Under the pieces are notes generated by a model. That model had not been told where the DNA came from. It ran no database searches and saw only the letters and a list, made by a program, of their open reading frames with translations. Positions 36,704 to 47,300 of a DNA stretch of 64,000 nucleotides are shown here, piece after piece. Every line of letters begins with the position of its first letter. Within the stretch, counting starts at the first letter, position 1. A program made the position numbers and the translations under genes. Origin of the DNA: Tetranychus cinnabarinus (Eukaryota; Arthropoda; Arachnida; Trombidiformes; Tetranychidae); the NCBI GenBank assembly GCA_022266195.1, contig WHVY01000001.1:5456001-5520000 (forward strand). The letters are read 5' to 3'.

Positions 36704-37534
36704 ATGCCGTCGGAGAACAAGGTCATCACCTCATGGGCTGACGAGGATGGTGAAGATGATGAATATGGTAGTGAAGAAGCTTTACCTGAAACCACAATAA
36801 AAATTGATGGCAACGTCAAAATTATAACTTCATTTAAGTATGAAGACGGTAAAAAATATAAAATTAAAAGTTATTTTAAAATTGAACGTGTGAAGGTATC
36901 AAAAGATATCTCCAAAAGAAAGAAATGGCAAAAATTTGGATTAGCTTCGGAAGATCCACCTGGACCTAACCCAGCAAACACCGTATGTTGTGAAGATGTC
37001 TTCATGCAATTCATAACAAATAAAGATGAAGATCCTGAAAAAGATGAAATAAATCTTTTGAACAAGAATGTGGTTAGATGTCGGTATTGTGAGATGGACC
37101 ATTGGACCCTTAAATGTCCATACAAAGACAAGTTTGAGAACCGGGACAAGGAAGGTGCTGAATCTAGTTTAGCAATGAAAGATGATGATAAAAAAACTGG
37201 TGGAAAATACATTCCTCCTGGTCTCCGTGAAGGTGGAAACAAACGTGGTGATTTCCTGCTCACCAATAAATCAAAAGATGAAGCCAACACTATCAGAGTC
37301 ACCAACTTACCTGAAGAAATCCAAGATGGCGACATCAAAGATTTATTCGCTCCTTTCGGAAAAATAGTGCGCATCTTTTTGGCTAAAGACAAGTACACAG
37401 GACAATCTAAAGGGTTCGCGTTCGTTAGTTTTGATAGAAAGGAAGATGCTGCTAAGGCAATCAAACATGTAAATGGATTTGGTTATGCCAATCTAATTTT
37501 AAATGTAGAATGGGCAAAGCCATCAAATAATTGA
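36704..37534 (+). CDS. eIF3g: Eukaryotic translation initiation factor 3 subunit G, copy 1
   Basis: Intronless 276-residue frame. eIF3g is an RNA-binding subunit of the eIF3 complex that helps scanning and 40S recruitment. The N-terminal region starts MPSENKVITSWADEDGEDDE; a zinc knuckle CRYCEMDHWTLKC (126-138) follows, then KYIPPGLREGG, and a C-terminal RRM with RNP2 IRVTNL (197-202) and RNP1 KGFAFVSF (236-243). Length and order match the animal subunit. A possible acceptor (TTTAATAG) just before the ATG suggests a 5' UTR intron. AATAAA at 37583 is a likely polyadenylation signal. It differs from the copy at 39073 by nine residues, all before position 166. Confidence 0.95.
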   Translation: MPSENKVITSWADEDGEDDEYGSEEALPETTIKIDGNVKIITSFKYEDGKKYKIKSYFKIERVKVSKDISKRKKWQKFGLASEDPPGPNPANTVCCEDVFMQFITNKDEDPEKDEINLLNKNVVRCRYCEMDHWTLKCPYKDKFENRDKEGAESSLAMKDDDKKTGGKYIPPGLREGGNKRGDFLLTNKSKDEANTIRVTNLPEEIQDGDIKDLFAPFGKIVRIFLAKDKYTGQSKGFAFVSFDRKEDAAKAIKHVNGFGYANLILNVEWAKPSNN

Positions 37535-37653
37535 TGATAATAATCTTATGATGATGATAAAAGTCCTGTATCTGAAAAATTGAATAAAATAAATTGAGTT
37601 ATTTGAATAAATTTACTATTTTATGAATTGTCAATACAAAACTGTTGCTCAAA

Positions 37654-38097
37654 ATGATGTTGAAGCACCAGTAGTCGATCGAAAGGAGATAGTTTTGGTT
37701 TGATGCCTTAACGCGTATTGAATTGATTGAACATCTGGAAGAGAGTAAAGTTGATCGACTAGCCAATTGTATTTTCGGTATCTATAAGCCAAAATCGGTA
37801 ACCATATCATGCCATTGACATGAACAGATTTGTGCTGAATTATGCAAATCGGAGCATTGGACTTGTTGCCTGATACTATGTTCCCGATCGAGAGTGCCAG
37901 CTAGATATACCATACTAGGTATGGTATTTACAAAGGTGATATTTGTAAACCTGACCCTCGATTGATTGGTGGCCATAACAAACAACAAATTTTGCGTTAA
38001 ATGTGGTTTTGCGGTTTGCGATAACAAGGAACTGACTTTTCGTCACTATGATCACAAATTTGAATGGACGCGATCTCAGTTTGCCGAATGGCGCCAA
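37654..38097 (+). pseudogene. HEN1 mosaic fragment
   Basis: Plus-strand pieces of HEN1 in scrambled order with several stops: the start (VEAPVVDRKEI), then the DALTRIELIEH to GIYKPK segment, then the RDRF...ANR segment, and finally FGNKELTFRHYDHKFEW. It ends at 38097, where the orientation flips to the minus strand. Confidence 0.85.
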
Positions 38098-38500
38098 GAA
38101 CGTAATCACAGGCAACTGGTTCAATCCTCCGATTGGCATATTCCAGCACAAATCTGTCCCTGTCAACGGCGATTATTTTCTCAACATGTTTTATTGTTTG
38201 ACAAACCTCAAAAGATTACCTTCTGCACAGCCCAGATCAGCAACAGACTTGATAGGTGTTGGGTGATTTGCAATTGCTTTGACCACTGCATCATAACGTT
38301 GTAAATAAAGTGGTGGAGTAAAAATGGTTGGAGTGCTTTCCAAAGCTATTTCCTTCTGGTCCACTACTGGTACTTCAACAGCCATTTTGATTTACAATTT
38401 GGAATCAACAATTTTTATGAACAATGAATACAGTAGTGATTCGGATAAAGTTGACAAGTCTTCGGTGAATTAACAGGAAAACCCAGTTAATACTAATAAA
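38096..38500 (-). pseudogene. HEN1 N-terminal fragment with its 5' flank
   Basis: On the minus strand an ATG at 38385 starts MAVEVPVVDQKEI and stays intact for about 63 codons, through DLGCAEGNLLRFVK, before a one-base deletion breaks the frame. Homology to the intact gene continues to about codon 99. Upstream of the ATG, about 110 bp match the 5' flank of the intact gene (27137-27250), so this copy kept promoter-proximal DNA. Confidence 0.88.
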
Positions 38501-38529
38501 ACAACTTAACATAATGTAGACCATTGAAG

Positions 38530-38855
38530 ACTAAACCACTAGACGAATTTAAGCGAAAAAAGCAATTTGACCGCGAATCTAACATAAGGAAAGTCTTCTG
38601 TAGGTAAACCAACACCTGTAATTTCATAAACGAAATATGGATAAGATTTTACCACTTTTTGGCACCATTCGGCAAACTGAGATCGCGTCCATTCAAATTT
38701 GTTATCATAGTGACGAAAAGTCAGTTCCTTGTTACCAAAAAACACATTGAACTCAAAATTTGGAGTTGTTATGGTCTTAATTCGGGCTTGTAGATACCGA
38801 AAATACAATTGGCTAGTCGATCAACTCTACTCTCTTCCTTGTGTTCAATACAAGT
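38530..38855 (-). pseudogene. HEN1 fragment (C-terminal part), duplicate of 36178-36505
   Basis: On the minus strand it codes TPNFEFNVFFGNKELTFRHY, an Asn in place of the second motif His (HYDNKFEW), and on to GVGLPTEDF before frame loss. The upstream linker to eIF3g is the same as in the first unit. Confidence 0.87.
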
Positions 38856-39072
38856 TATGGCTCTAAGCTAATTTGAGATTCACTTTACGCGCCTTTTCAA
38901 GAAAATGGTATCATCACTATAGATGGCGTTAATCATGCCAAAGTGTAATTACTACAGCTTGAATTTCAATTTACATCGTGTTGTTGATTTTTCCATTTTT
39001 GAATTGTGTTTTCATCTATTTAAATTGATTTTTTAATGATTTAATTTAGTGATTGTTAATTTTACATGCAAA

Positions 39073-39903
39073 ATGCCGTCGGAGAACAAGGTTATCACCT
39101 CATGGGCTGACGAGGATGGTGAAGATGATGAATATGGTAGTGAAGAAGCTTTACCTGAAACCACAACAAAAATTGACGGCAACGTCAAAATTATAACTTC
39201 ATTTAAGTATGAAGACGGTAAAAAATATAAAATTAAAAGTTATTTTAAAATTGGCCGGATAACGGTGTCCAAAGATATCTCCAAAAGAAAGAAATGGCAA
39301 AAATTTGGATTAGCTTCGGAAGATCCACCTGGACCTAACCCAGCAAACACCGTCTGCTGTGAGGATGTCTTCATCCAATTTATCACAAATAAAGATGAAG
39401 ACATTGAAAAAGATGAAATAAATCTTTTGAACAAGAATGTGGTTAGATGTCGGTATTGTGAGATGGACCATTGGACCCTTAAATGTCCATACAAAGACAA
39501 GTTTGAGAACCGGGACAAGGAAGGTGCTGAATCTAGTTCAGCAATGAAAGATGATGAAAAGAAGTTTGGTGGAAAATATATTCCTCCTGGTCTCCGTGAA
39601 GGTGGAAACAAGCGTGGTGATTTCCTGCTCACCAATAAATCAAAAGATGAAGCCAACACTATCAGAGTCACCAACTTACCTGAAGAAATCCAAGATGGCG
39701 ACATCAAAGATTTATTCGCTCCTTTCGGAAAAATAGTACGGATCTTTTTGGCTAAAGACAAGTACACGGGACAATCTAAAGGATTCGCGTTCGTTAGTTT
39801 TGATAGAAAGGAAGATGCTGCTAAGGCAATCAAACATGTAAATGGATTTGGTTATGCTAATTTAATTTTAAATGTAGAATGGGCAAAGCCATCAAATAAT
39901 TGA
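39073..39903 (+). CDS. eIF3g: Eukaryotic translation initiation factor 3 subunit G, copy 2
   Basis: Intronless 276-residue frame from ATG 39073; eight upstream in-frame codons from 39049 are also open, but the start is placed where it matches copy 1. Zinc knuckle (126-138) and RRM (RNP2 197-202, RNP1 236-243) are identical to copy 1. Nine substitutions lie at 32, 61, 63, 64, 101, 111, 156, 162 and 165. In the last about 110 codons I count roughly seven nucleotide differences, all synonymous, so both copies appear to be under selection for protein sequence. AATAAA at 39974 is a likely polyadenylation signal. Whether one copy is tissue-specific cannot be seen from sequence. Confidence 0.94.
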   Translation: MPSENKVITSWADEDGEDDEYGSEEALPETTTKIDGNVKIITSFKYEDGKKYKIKSYFKIGRITVSKDISKRKKWQKFGLASEDPPGPNPANTVCCEDVFIQFITNKDEDIEKDEINLLNKNVVRCRYCEMDHWTLKCPYKDKFENRDKEGAESSSAMKDDEKKFGGKYIPPGLREGGNKRGDFLLTNKSKDEANTIRVTNLPEEIQDGDIKDLFAPFGKIVRIFLAKDKYTGQSKGFAFVSFDRKEDAAKAIKHVNGFGYANLILNVEWAKPSNN

Positions 39904-40017
39904 TAATAATAATCTGATGATGATTATAAAAATCCTGTACCTGACAAATTAATCAAATAAATTGACTTATTTGAATAAAATTACTATTTTATGAATACAA
40001 AACTGTTGCTTAAAATG

Positions 40018-40290
40018 ATGTTGAAGTACCAGTAGTTGATCAAAAGTTGATAGTTTAAGTTTGATGCTATAACTAATATTGAAGTGATCGAACATATGGA
40101 AGAGAGTAAAGTTTGGTTTACCCACAGAAGACTTTCAAAATGTTTGATTCGCACAGCGAATTGAATTTTTTCGTACAAATTCATCCAATGGTCCAAGATT
40201 TGAGACAAATGTTCAAAAAAATTCAAACAACTATGGCAATATAAAATTGAGTAGAAGGAACAACAAGTATTTGAGTTCGTTTATTGATAA
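40018..40290 (+). pseudogene. HEN1 fragment with internal deletion
   Basis: The start (VEVPVVDQK) jumps to ITNIEVIEHMEESKV, then to the PTEDF region, then to the C-terminal WQYKIE...KEQQVFEF end, with several stop codons. It sits in the same place downstream of eIF3g copy 2 as the fragment after copy 1. Confidence 0.85.
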
Positions 40291-40987
40291 AAGCAAGTTG
40301 AAATTTTCTTAATTCACAGTTATACTTTTAGAAAGCACATATTTACATATTTACCTATTTATTAATATTTAACTCCTTGCAGTTACATTTCATCCAGTAC
40401 AAATCCAATGATAGTCATCTCTGAGGCGAGTCTTCGATGATATTGCTTAAATGAAACAGTACTAATTACCATTCTTATCTCTATCTTTGAACTGAGCGAG
40501 TCATAACAATCATTCTGACCAAACTAGTCATTTTACAATCATATTCATCAGGAATTTGGAATGTTTGGAGACTTGAAGGAAATCATTTTTGGTAAGCAAT
40601 CCATGCTTTAACCTGTAAAATAATATGCACACTTTTATTTGCTCGTATCTCGTATCTACGTATCTTGTTAGTCTACTCGCCACGAATTAAAATAAATATT
40701 TTCGCGTATCAGAAATTGAAAAATACATGTAAGTGAAGCTCGGTATGTTTATAGTTTGAAAAACAAAACAAATATCATTGCAATGTAAGTTAGCTGAAAA
40801 TAATCAGAAACATAAGACAATATACAGATTGCTGAAGTCTAATTGTGTAATCTAAAGTAAAAATTTAATGAAAAAGGCAGCAAGCAAGAAAAAATGAAGG
40901 TGCCATAATTGGAAGCTTTGACTCTTGATTATCTCGATTCTTTCGATAACTATTAATGAGATCGGTCCACATTCACCACGATGAAGT
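40291..40987. other. Convergent spacer, no gene seen
   Basis: Contains a small CGTATCT triplication near 40643-40668. No coding region supported. Confidence 0.5.
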
Positions 40988-42546
40988 TCAAATACGGCAA
41001 GCACAATGAGCTTTTTTATTGTCAATATAAGAAACGCCATCAATTGATAAACAATCATTGTCCATGTCTTGTTTACCAGAACATCGTACCTTTCCTAAAA
41101 CCTGGGGAAAATTGAAATCAAAAGTATAATTAGCATAAATTAAATTAAAAATCAGGTTTATAAAATAAAGATTTACCTCTGAAATCAATAGAGAAGCTGT
41201 TTCTTCGATATTTATGTTATCCTTGGCACTAGTAAAATACCAACCAACAAAGCCATTATTTTGACAAAAATCGTCCAAAAATGAAGGATCACTAAAATTT
41301 TCATGCTTAGGTAAATCGCACTAATAGATTGAATGAAAAATTGAATTTAAATTATCATGAATTTTCACCAGTTAAGAGTTATTGAGAGTTAAATGGCTGT
41401 TGTTGATTTACCTTATTGGCAACTAAAACTGCAGGAATTGGAGATCCATCTGGCATTGTAACTTTAGTATCTAAATCTTCCTTCCATTTCTTAACAGCTT
41501 CAAAAGATTGCGATTTTGAGGCATCGAAACAAATTAAGGCACCAACTGCATCTTTATAATAGACTCTGGTCATGCTTCCGAACCTTTCTTGACCAGCAAT
41601 ATCCCATAATTGTAATCTTATCAATGTACTTGGATCCCATTGAACAACTTTAAGCGCAAAATCAACACCAATCTAGTAATGAGAAATTATAATCAGTCAA
41701 AGTCAATTATAAAAAGTTAACCATGTAATATTATCATCTTACCGTTGCTCTGTAATGACTGTTGAATAAATGATGAACATATCGACGGATGAAGCTTGTT
41801 TTACCAGTTGCTAAATCACCAATAACCAGAATTTTGAAAAGATATTCCTTTGACTCAGATTCACAGTTCTGTAAATTGGATGAGAAAACAATGGAAAGTG
41901 ATTAATAAACTGGCAACAATTGAATATAATGAAGAGTGTAAACAAAAGCCATTTCAAACAATTAATCTTCTTCACAGATTGTTACCAATTCAGAAGTGTA
42001 TTGAATATTTTGAACTTTTCCTTGTCTATTATCTTAACCTTATTTCAATAAAAATGATAAACATGATTGTTGAACATAAAATGTGATCACAATTTCAGAC
42101 AAAATATGAAAGTGGATTATTTTTTTGATAAACAAATGTAATAAAGTTAATCGAGAGTGAAATGTAACTGAAAACTTTCAAATGATTGCTAATGCTAAGC
42201 CTTCCCTAATCTGTCCTTTATCTGACTCAGATTGAAGGGTATCTTTGAACCTTTGGTGTAAAAATATTCTCAAGTTAAAGATGGAAATTTGAACCACTAA
42301 TGGCTATGAAAATTGTCCGTTGAAATTGGCTTTGCAGGTTTGGTTCAAAGTTTTGAAAATAACAAACGACTCTTCACCAAGAGCTGACACAAAACATTGT
42401 TAATTGTGATCATGAAAAGGGAAAATTAGATTTGATAGTTGAGATTGTCAACAAGAAAACATTGAATCTTGTTGAGTTTGATTAGATGATTGTAAATGGC
42501 AACTTACTTGAGAAACACTGTTGAGATTGTTACGTTGGTTTGCCAT
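40988..42546 (-). CDS. ltd: Rab GTPase of the Rab32/38 group (lightoid)
   Basis: Five exons (42508-42546, 41743-41868, 41412-41672, 41177-41320, 40988-41101), all phase 0, give 227 residues. Rab32 directs transport to lysosome-related organelles such as pigment granules. Motifs are P-loop GDLATGKTS, effector region RATIGVDFALKV, the Rab32-specific DIAGQERFG in place of the DTAGQ of most Rabs, NKCDLPK, and FTSAKDNINIEE. The N-terminus is short. The C-terminus ends HCACRI, with cysteines at -5 and -3, not the usual terminal CC or CXC; it may still be prenylated, but this is atypical. It could alternatively mean that a different last exon is used in some transcripts. The assignment to the Rab32 group is strong. 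Confidence 0.93.
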
Positions 42547-44314
42547 AACGTAAAAATATGTTTTGTTGATGATCAGGTTGCAAATCAATAATTAAACTTA
42601 ATCCTTAGGCACATAAAAGTTATCATTTCACTATTGAATAACGAAGATAAAGGAAAAATATTTTAATATCTGGAAGATAATATCAGTTGATTAAATTGAA
42701 ATTGAAATAAAAAATAAAACAACAATCAGTTGAAGACAAGTAAATCACAAACACGTTTTGCTTCTGATTTTTCAAGAGTCAAAATCACAAGATTAAGTCT
42801 ATGTAAACGGTAAGCTCATTGTAATGGTGTCAAGTGAATGAGTTTTAATTGAGATTTACCTAAATCAATATGAATATGATGTTGATCTGAGGTTTGAACT
42901 GAAAATGGTAATAATGAAAGTTAGTTAGCAATTAAGTTCATTGGTCTAGTCAGGTCAACAAGTTGATAATCAGAGTTAACAAAAAGGGAGAAGAGCAGAA
43001 GACAGAAGTAGTGAGAGACAAAAGGCGTAACTTTCTTCTTCTCTGTCTAATATTTTAGTTTTAAGAATAGTTTCTCTAGTTTCTGATGGCCAAAGAAAGA
43101 GAGATAGAAAGACAGGGAAAGAGAGAGAGAAGGTCACTTGGAAAGACGGAGATAACGAGATTACCTTTTCTCTAAGTTGTTTAGCCAGTTTAGTTGGAGT
43201 CGAGGAGTAACTTGTTTTGTTTGTGTTCAGCTCAAGTACAGTCGAACTCAAATTTTACCATTTTACACTCAAATGAAATGCTTTGATACAACACATTTGT
43301 GTAATTTTAGTTCATCCTGTTGACCATCCAATCAGTTGATTATTGAGTGTTAGCCGTTCGATTAAACAGTTTGGCTTTTGTTGCAATTCCTTGTGTTTCA
43401 ATCTGTGTTGGGTTCAAATGGGTCTATCTGTACCAGTGAGGTTTCAATGATCAATTCAAAACGTTAAATTGGTCCAAATTTTTATTAATTTTTTTTTCTT
43501 TCATGAGATTCAATTTAATTACATACATTGAACGGGAAAGGTTCAAATTTGATTATAGTCTGTGCATAATATACATCGTACATAGTTGATCAAAGTCGAC
43601 ATTTTTTCATTTTTGTAGTCAAAATCAGCATAATATAAGTTTTGCTTGTCTTTGCAGTTGTATTAAATTTTTGGTCGATGAACACAAAAAAACAGAAGAT
43701 CCTCTGATGATGACTTTGCTTATTGGAATGTTGAAAATCAGTTAATTGTGAATATTTTGTGACATTTTGGTTTGCAAAATGCAATTAACCCCAATGAATT
43801 ACAATTGTTATGAAGAGGGGAGAACACAAAAGAAAAAGGAAAAAGAAAAAAGTTAGCAACTTGCTTTTTGAAGTCTTTTGGTATTTTTTTGTCCTAAACG
43901 AACGATAACAAAATGAAAATAAATAATAAGAATCCAAATGAGATTAGAAAGTGAGAAATCATGATTGATATGAAATATTAAGCTAATAAGGCTATTAATG
44001 ATAACTGTTGATTAGTAATTAGACTTTAATGAATCATGCCGAAAGTATAAAATGATAATTAATTAGGCAATGGAAATCAAAGTTTTGTTGTTTGTTGGTT
44101 TGTTGTCGTAATTTCTTTTCGTTTGGAATCAAAATCAGGCACTTTGTGCACAAGTTACCACTTCTGATTATCTTCATGATTATTACTTCAAGCTTCGTTG
44201 ATGAGCTATCAGTCAACTGATGAACTATATAGGTGTTATGATGAAAAAGCAGTGTGATGTTTTGACCAGTCATAAGTAGCTTTATAAATAAAAAGTCTAA
44301 TATCAACATGAAAA
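42547..44314. other. Intergenic between Rab32 and neuroglian, no gene seen
   Basis: 1.8 kb, including a GA-rich stretch near 42976-43160. A minus-strand open segment (43163-43251) ends at a fair donor (GAAAAG|GTAATC) and could be a Rab32 leader exon, but it has no in-frame ATG and is not called. The left of the neuroglian stop will hold its 3' UTR. Confidence 0.45.
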
Positions 44315-47300
44315 CTAAACAAAAGTTGCCACTCCAGTTGGAGATTGGACTTGTGAGGTTTTTGATTTAGCTCCGTAAATTCCGATGAAAGATCCTTCTT
44401 CCTCGAACTTGGAGCTTTCGTCTTCACCGAAATCAGTCATTGAATCGGTGTCTTCAGCTTCGTTCAGCTTGGAGCTGCTGTTTAAAGAGGCTCGGCTAAC
44501 TAAATGGGCATTAGACCTAAAAATGGATAAAGAAAAGAGAAGAGAAGAAAAAACAAAATTATTAACAATTCTTTGTTGAACATGTGATTTTAAAAGCTTT
44601 TGTTGAAAAAATGATGAAAGGTGAAAGGTGAAACAATATATAATAAAAAGCAGACCAAACCACGAGCCAGATTGACCTCAGTCCATCTTTTCTTCTTAGC
44701 CTTCTTATAACACACCGCTTCCGTTTAAATCTGTTTCACTTAAAAGTTTAAGACGAGGAAGCCATCTGTCAATACCTTGCTTGAGGCTGTTGCAAGGCTT
44801 GTTGAGTGTAAAAAGTGTAATACACGAATCAAAAAATAACAAATAATTTACTCATTAAACAAATAGCTAATATAACACATTAATTAAACTAACTAAACTT
44901 TTCGTAGCTAATCTTGACGCAATAAATAATAATTACTTTATGATTTGACTATTGGATTTATTGGCTATGGTTAGGAAATGTACGCTTCAAAAAGACAGAT
45001 GTTTTTTAGCATAAAGCTTCCTATGGAAAGGAAGCGTCATACGGAAACTAGAGACTATTAGCTTAACTTAGCTCAATGCCAGCTCAGGTTTGTCTAGTTT
45101 GTGAAAAAAAATAAACAGCAAATGTTTCATTTTTAAAGTTTGACTATGGTCTGACCAAGACAGGTCAATATGGATAAAAGTACCAAAGGAAGTGATATTT
45201 TCCCAAGGTGCATTTAAATTTGTTGCTGTTTTTTTCTGGTTGAATCTACAGTAGTTGAGATTTAGTCTTTTTGTCAACCAGACTAAACCTTGAGTTTAAT
45301 TGTATTGATTATTAGATTAACAGTTATAAGTGGTGTAATTACAGTTATTAATATTACGAGGGAAAAGCTAAAAGTTACTATGTTTGTATTGGAAACCTTG
45401 ATTAAACAATGTTAGATAAGGAGAAGGAAAAACTTACGGTTTTGAATATTCGTTGAAACCACCGTGATCGCCATAATCTAATTCGCGACCCTTTTTGGCT
45501 TCTTTTTCATGGACAGAGTATTTTGCGCCTCGGTTACGTTTAACAATACATACTACAACGGTCAAAACAATGACCAAGGCAATTGCACAAAGCATACCAA
45601 TGAGCCAGTCAACATCACTTAGACGGTTGTCATAGCTGTTAAAACCCACTTGAAAACGGAAAATGATAAAAAAGAGGAAAATTAGAGGAAAGGAAGAAAA
45701 GAGAAGAAGATTAGTTTATCTGTGTTAATAACTGTTTGATAACATGTCAAGTTATGTCATGTTTTTATATTTGTTTATTTTCTTACATGGTACTTCATCA
45801 GAGAGGGAAATTGGTTTCACTCGACTTGCTGTTTGGTGTTCTCCATCAACGGATACAACACGAACTTCATAATTATAGTTAGGATCTAATCCTTCCAGGT
45901 AAATATACTCCTTGTCGACTTCTTTAGGAGTACTTTTATAAGTTGCTTCACCTGAGAGTAATTAAATAAATAAACAAAAAGAAAAAGGTTGTCAATTAGA
46001 TAAAATTTATAAAAATTATCCATGTAAGCCTAATGATGAGTATGATATATAAAAAGGGAAGTGAACAATAACATCAATCATCACTAATAAGAATATTATA
46101 GTTGCTCGAGTCAGCTTTAATTTTCCTTTTATGTCTATTAGTTTTCAATCCATGGTTTCACCCACTCACACACAAAAAACAAGAAAAAATAAATATGTTT
46201 AACCTAATAATGGTTTCATATATTGTTGAAAATTTTTCATAGCCACCATTAAGACAAGGCACAATCGATTGAGAAATTAAGAGAAATCGCATAATTTTGA
46301 AAGATGAGAACAATCTCCAGATTAGCTCATATTAGCAAACAATTATCAACTTAAATACAGTCAAAAGAAACTCAACAATTATCCTAATTTCTAATCGATT
46401 GTGCCTTGCTCAGGTGATGAGTCATCACTATGGTAAAATTAGATATTTTGAAGAGTAAAAAAAGACTTAGAGGTACAAGATTGGATGAGAAAATAAAGAT
46501 AGAGAGGAAAAAAGCTGCCTACATCAGCATCTTAATCTCTTTTTCTCTTTTTATAAGTTTTTTCTTTTTAAAGTAGTTTTCTGTTTTGCTTACCTTCTTT
46601 TCGATATTGTACATAAAAGGAGCTGCCAGGTTTTCCAGAGCGCAATGGTGGGACCCAGATGACACGGACGGCGGTCCCATCCTTTTCTTCGATTCTATAA
46701 TCAAAATCGGGCTCATCAGGAATGGTTGAACTTTCATTTCCAATTGTATTTTCTTCGATATAATATTCTTCACCTTCACCTCCATTAGTGAAAGCTCTGA
46801 TGCTGATACGATATTTGGTTGCAGGTTTTAAACCCGCCAATTTGTATTTAAGGTACATTAAATTTGTTATTGGATCTCTTGTGATTACATCACCTAATTC
46901 TGTTCCGATAACCTCTCGATATGATATTTTATAACCTTTCAGTTCGCCATTAAGCTCTTCTGGTTGATTCCAAATAAGATAAAGAGCACTTTTACCCATT
47001 GGAATGGCGTCAAAATTTGTTACAGGACCAGGTGGACCTTCTTCAGTTTTGACTGACACAATATCAGATCCAGGACCAGAGTACATAGTATTAAAAGCCA
47101 TGACTTGGGCTTTATTAAGAGTATTTGGTTTGAGAATGTTGATCTTGGCTCGAGTTACATTTGAGTTAACTTTAACTTCTCTCATCTTTTCCAGACCATC
47201 ACGCTCATTCCAAATAAATATTTTATAACCTTCAAAGCGACCATTAATACTATCTTCTGGAACAGGGTCCCAAGCAAATTCAGCTGTTTGCCAGTCATAG

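Larger units (their letters stand above)
36172..37790 (+). repeat. Tandem segmental duplication, unit 1
   Basis: Unit order is HEN1 C-terminal fragment (-), linker beginning GCTCTAAGCTAATTTGAGAT, eIF3g gene (+), then a HEN1 start fragment (+). The same order recurs at 38527-40150 with an offset of 2,369 bp between the two eIF3g start codons. Confidence 0.85.
38527..40150 (+). repeat. Tandem segmental duplication, unit 2
   Basis: Second copy of the HEN1 fragment (-), linker, eIF3g (+), HEN1 start fragment (+) arrangement described for 36172-37790. Confidence 0.85.

Noticed and set aside
36871..37464. 197-codon minus-strand frames opposite both eIF3g copies (also 39240-39833)
   Set aside because: Present in both copies only because the sense strand is conserved; no features of a protein family.
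42976..43251. Minus-strand frame ending at a fair splice donor upstream of Rab32
   Set aside because: No in-frame ATG and a stop just upstream; at most a leader exon.
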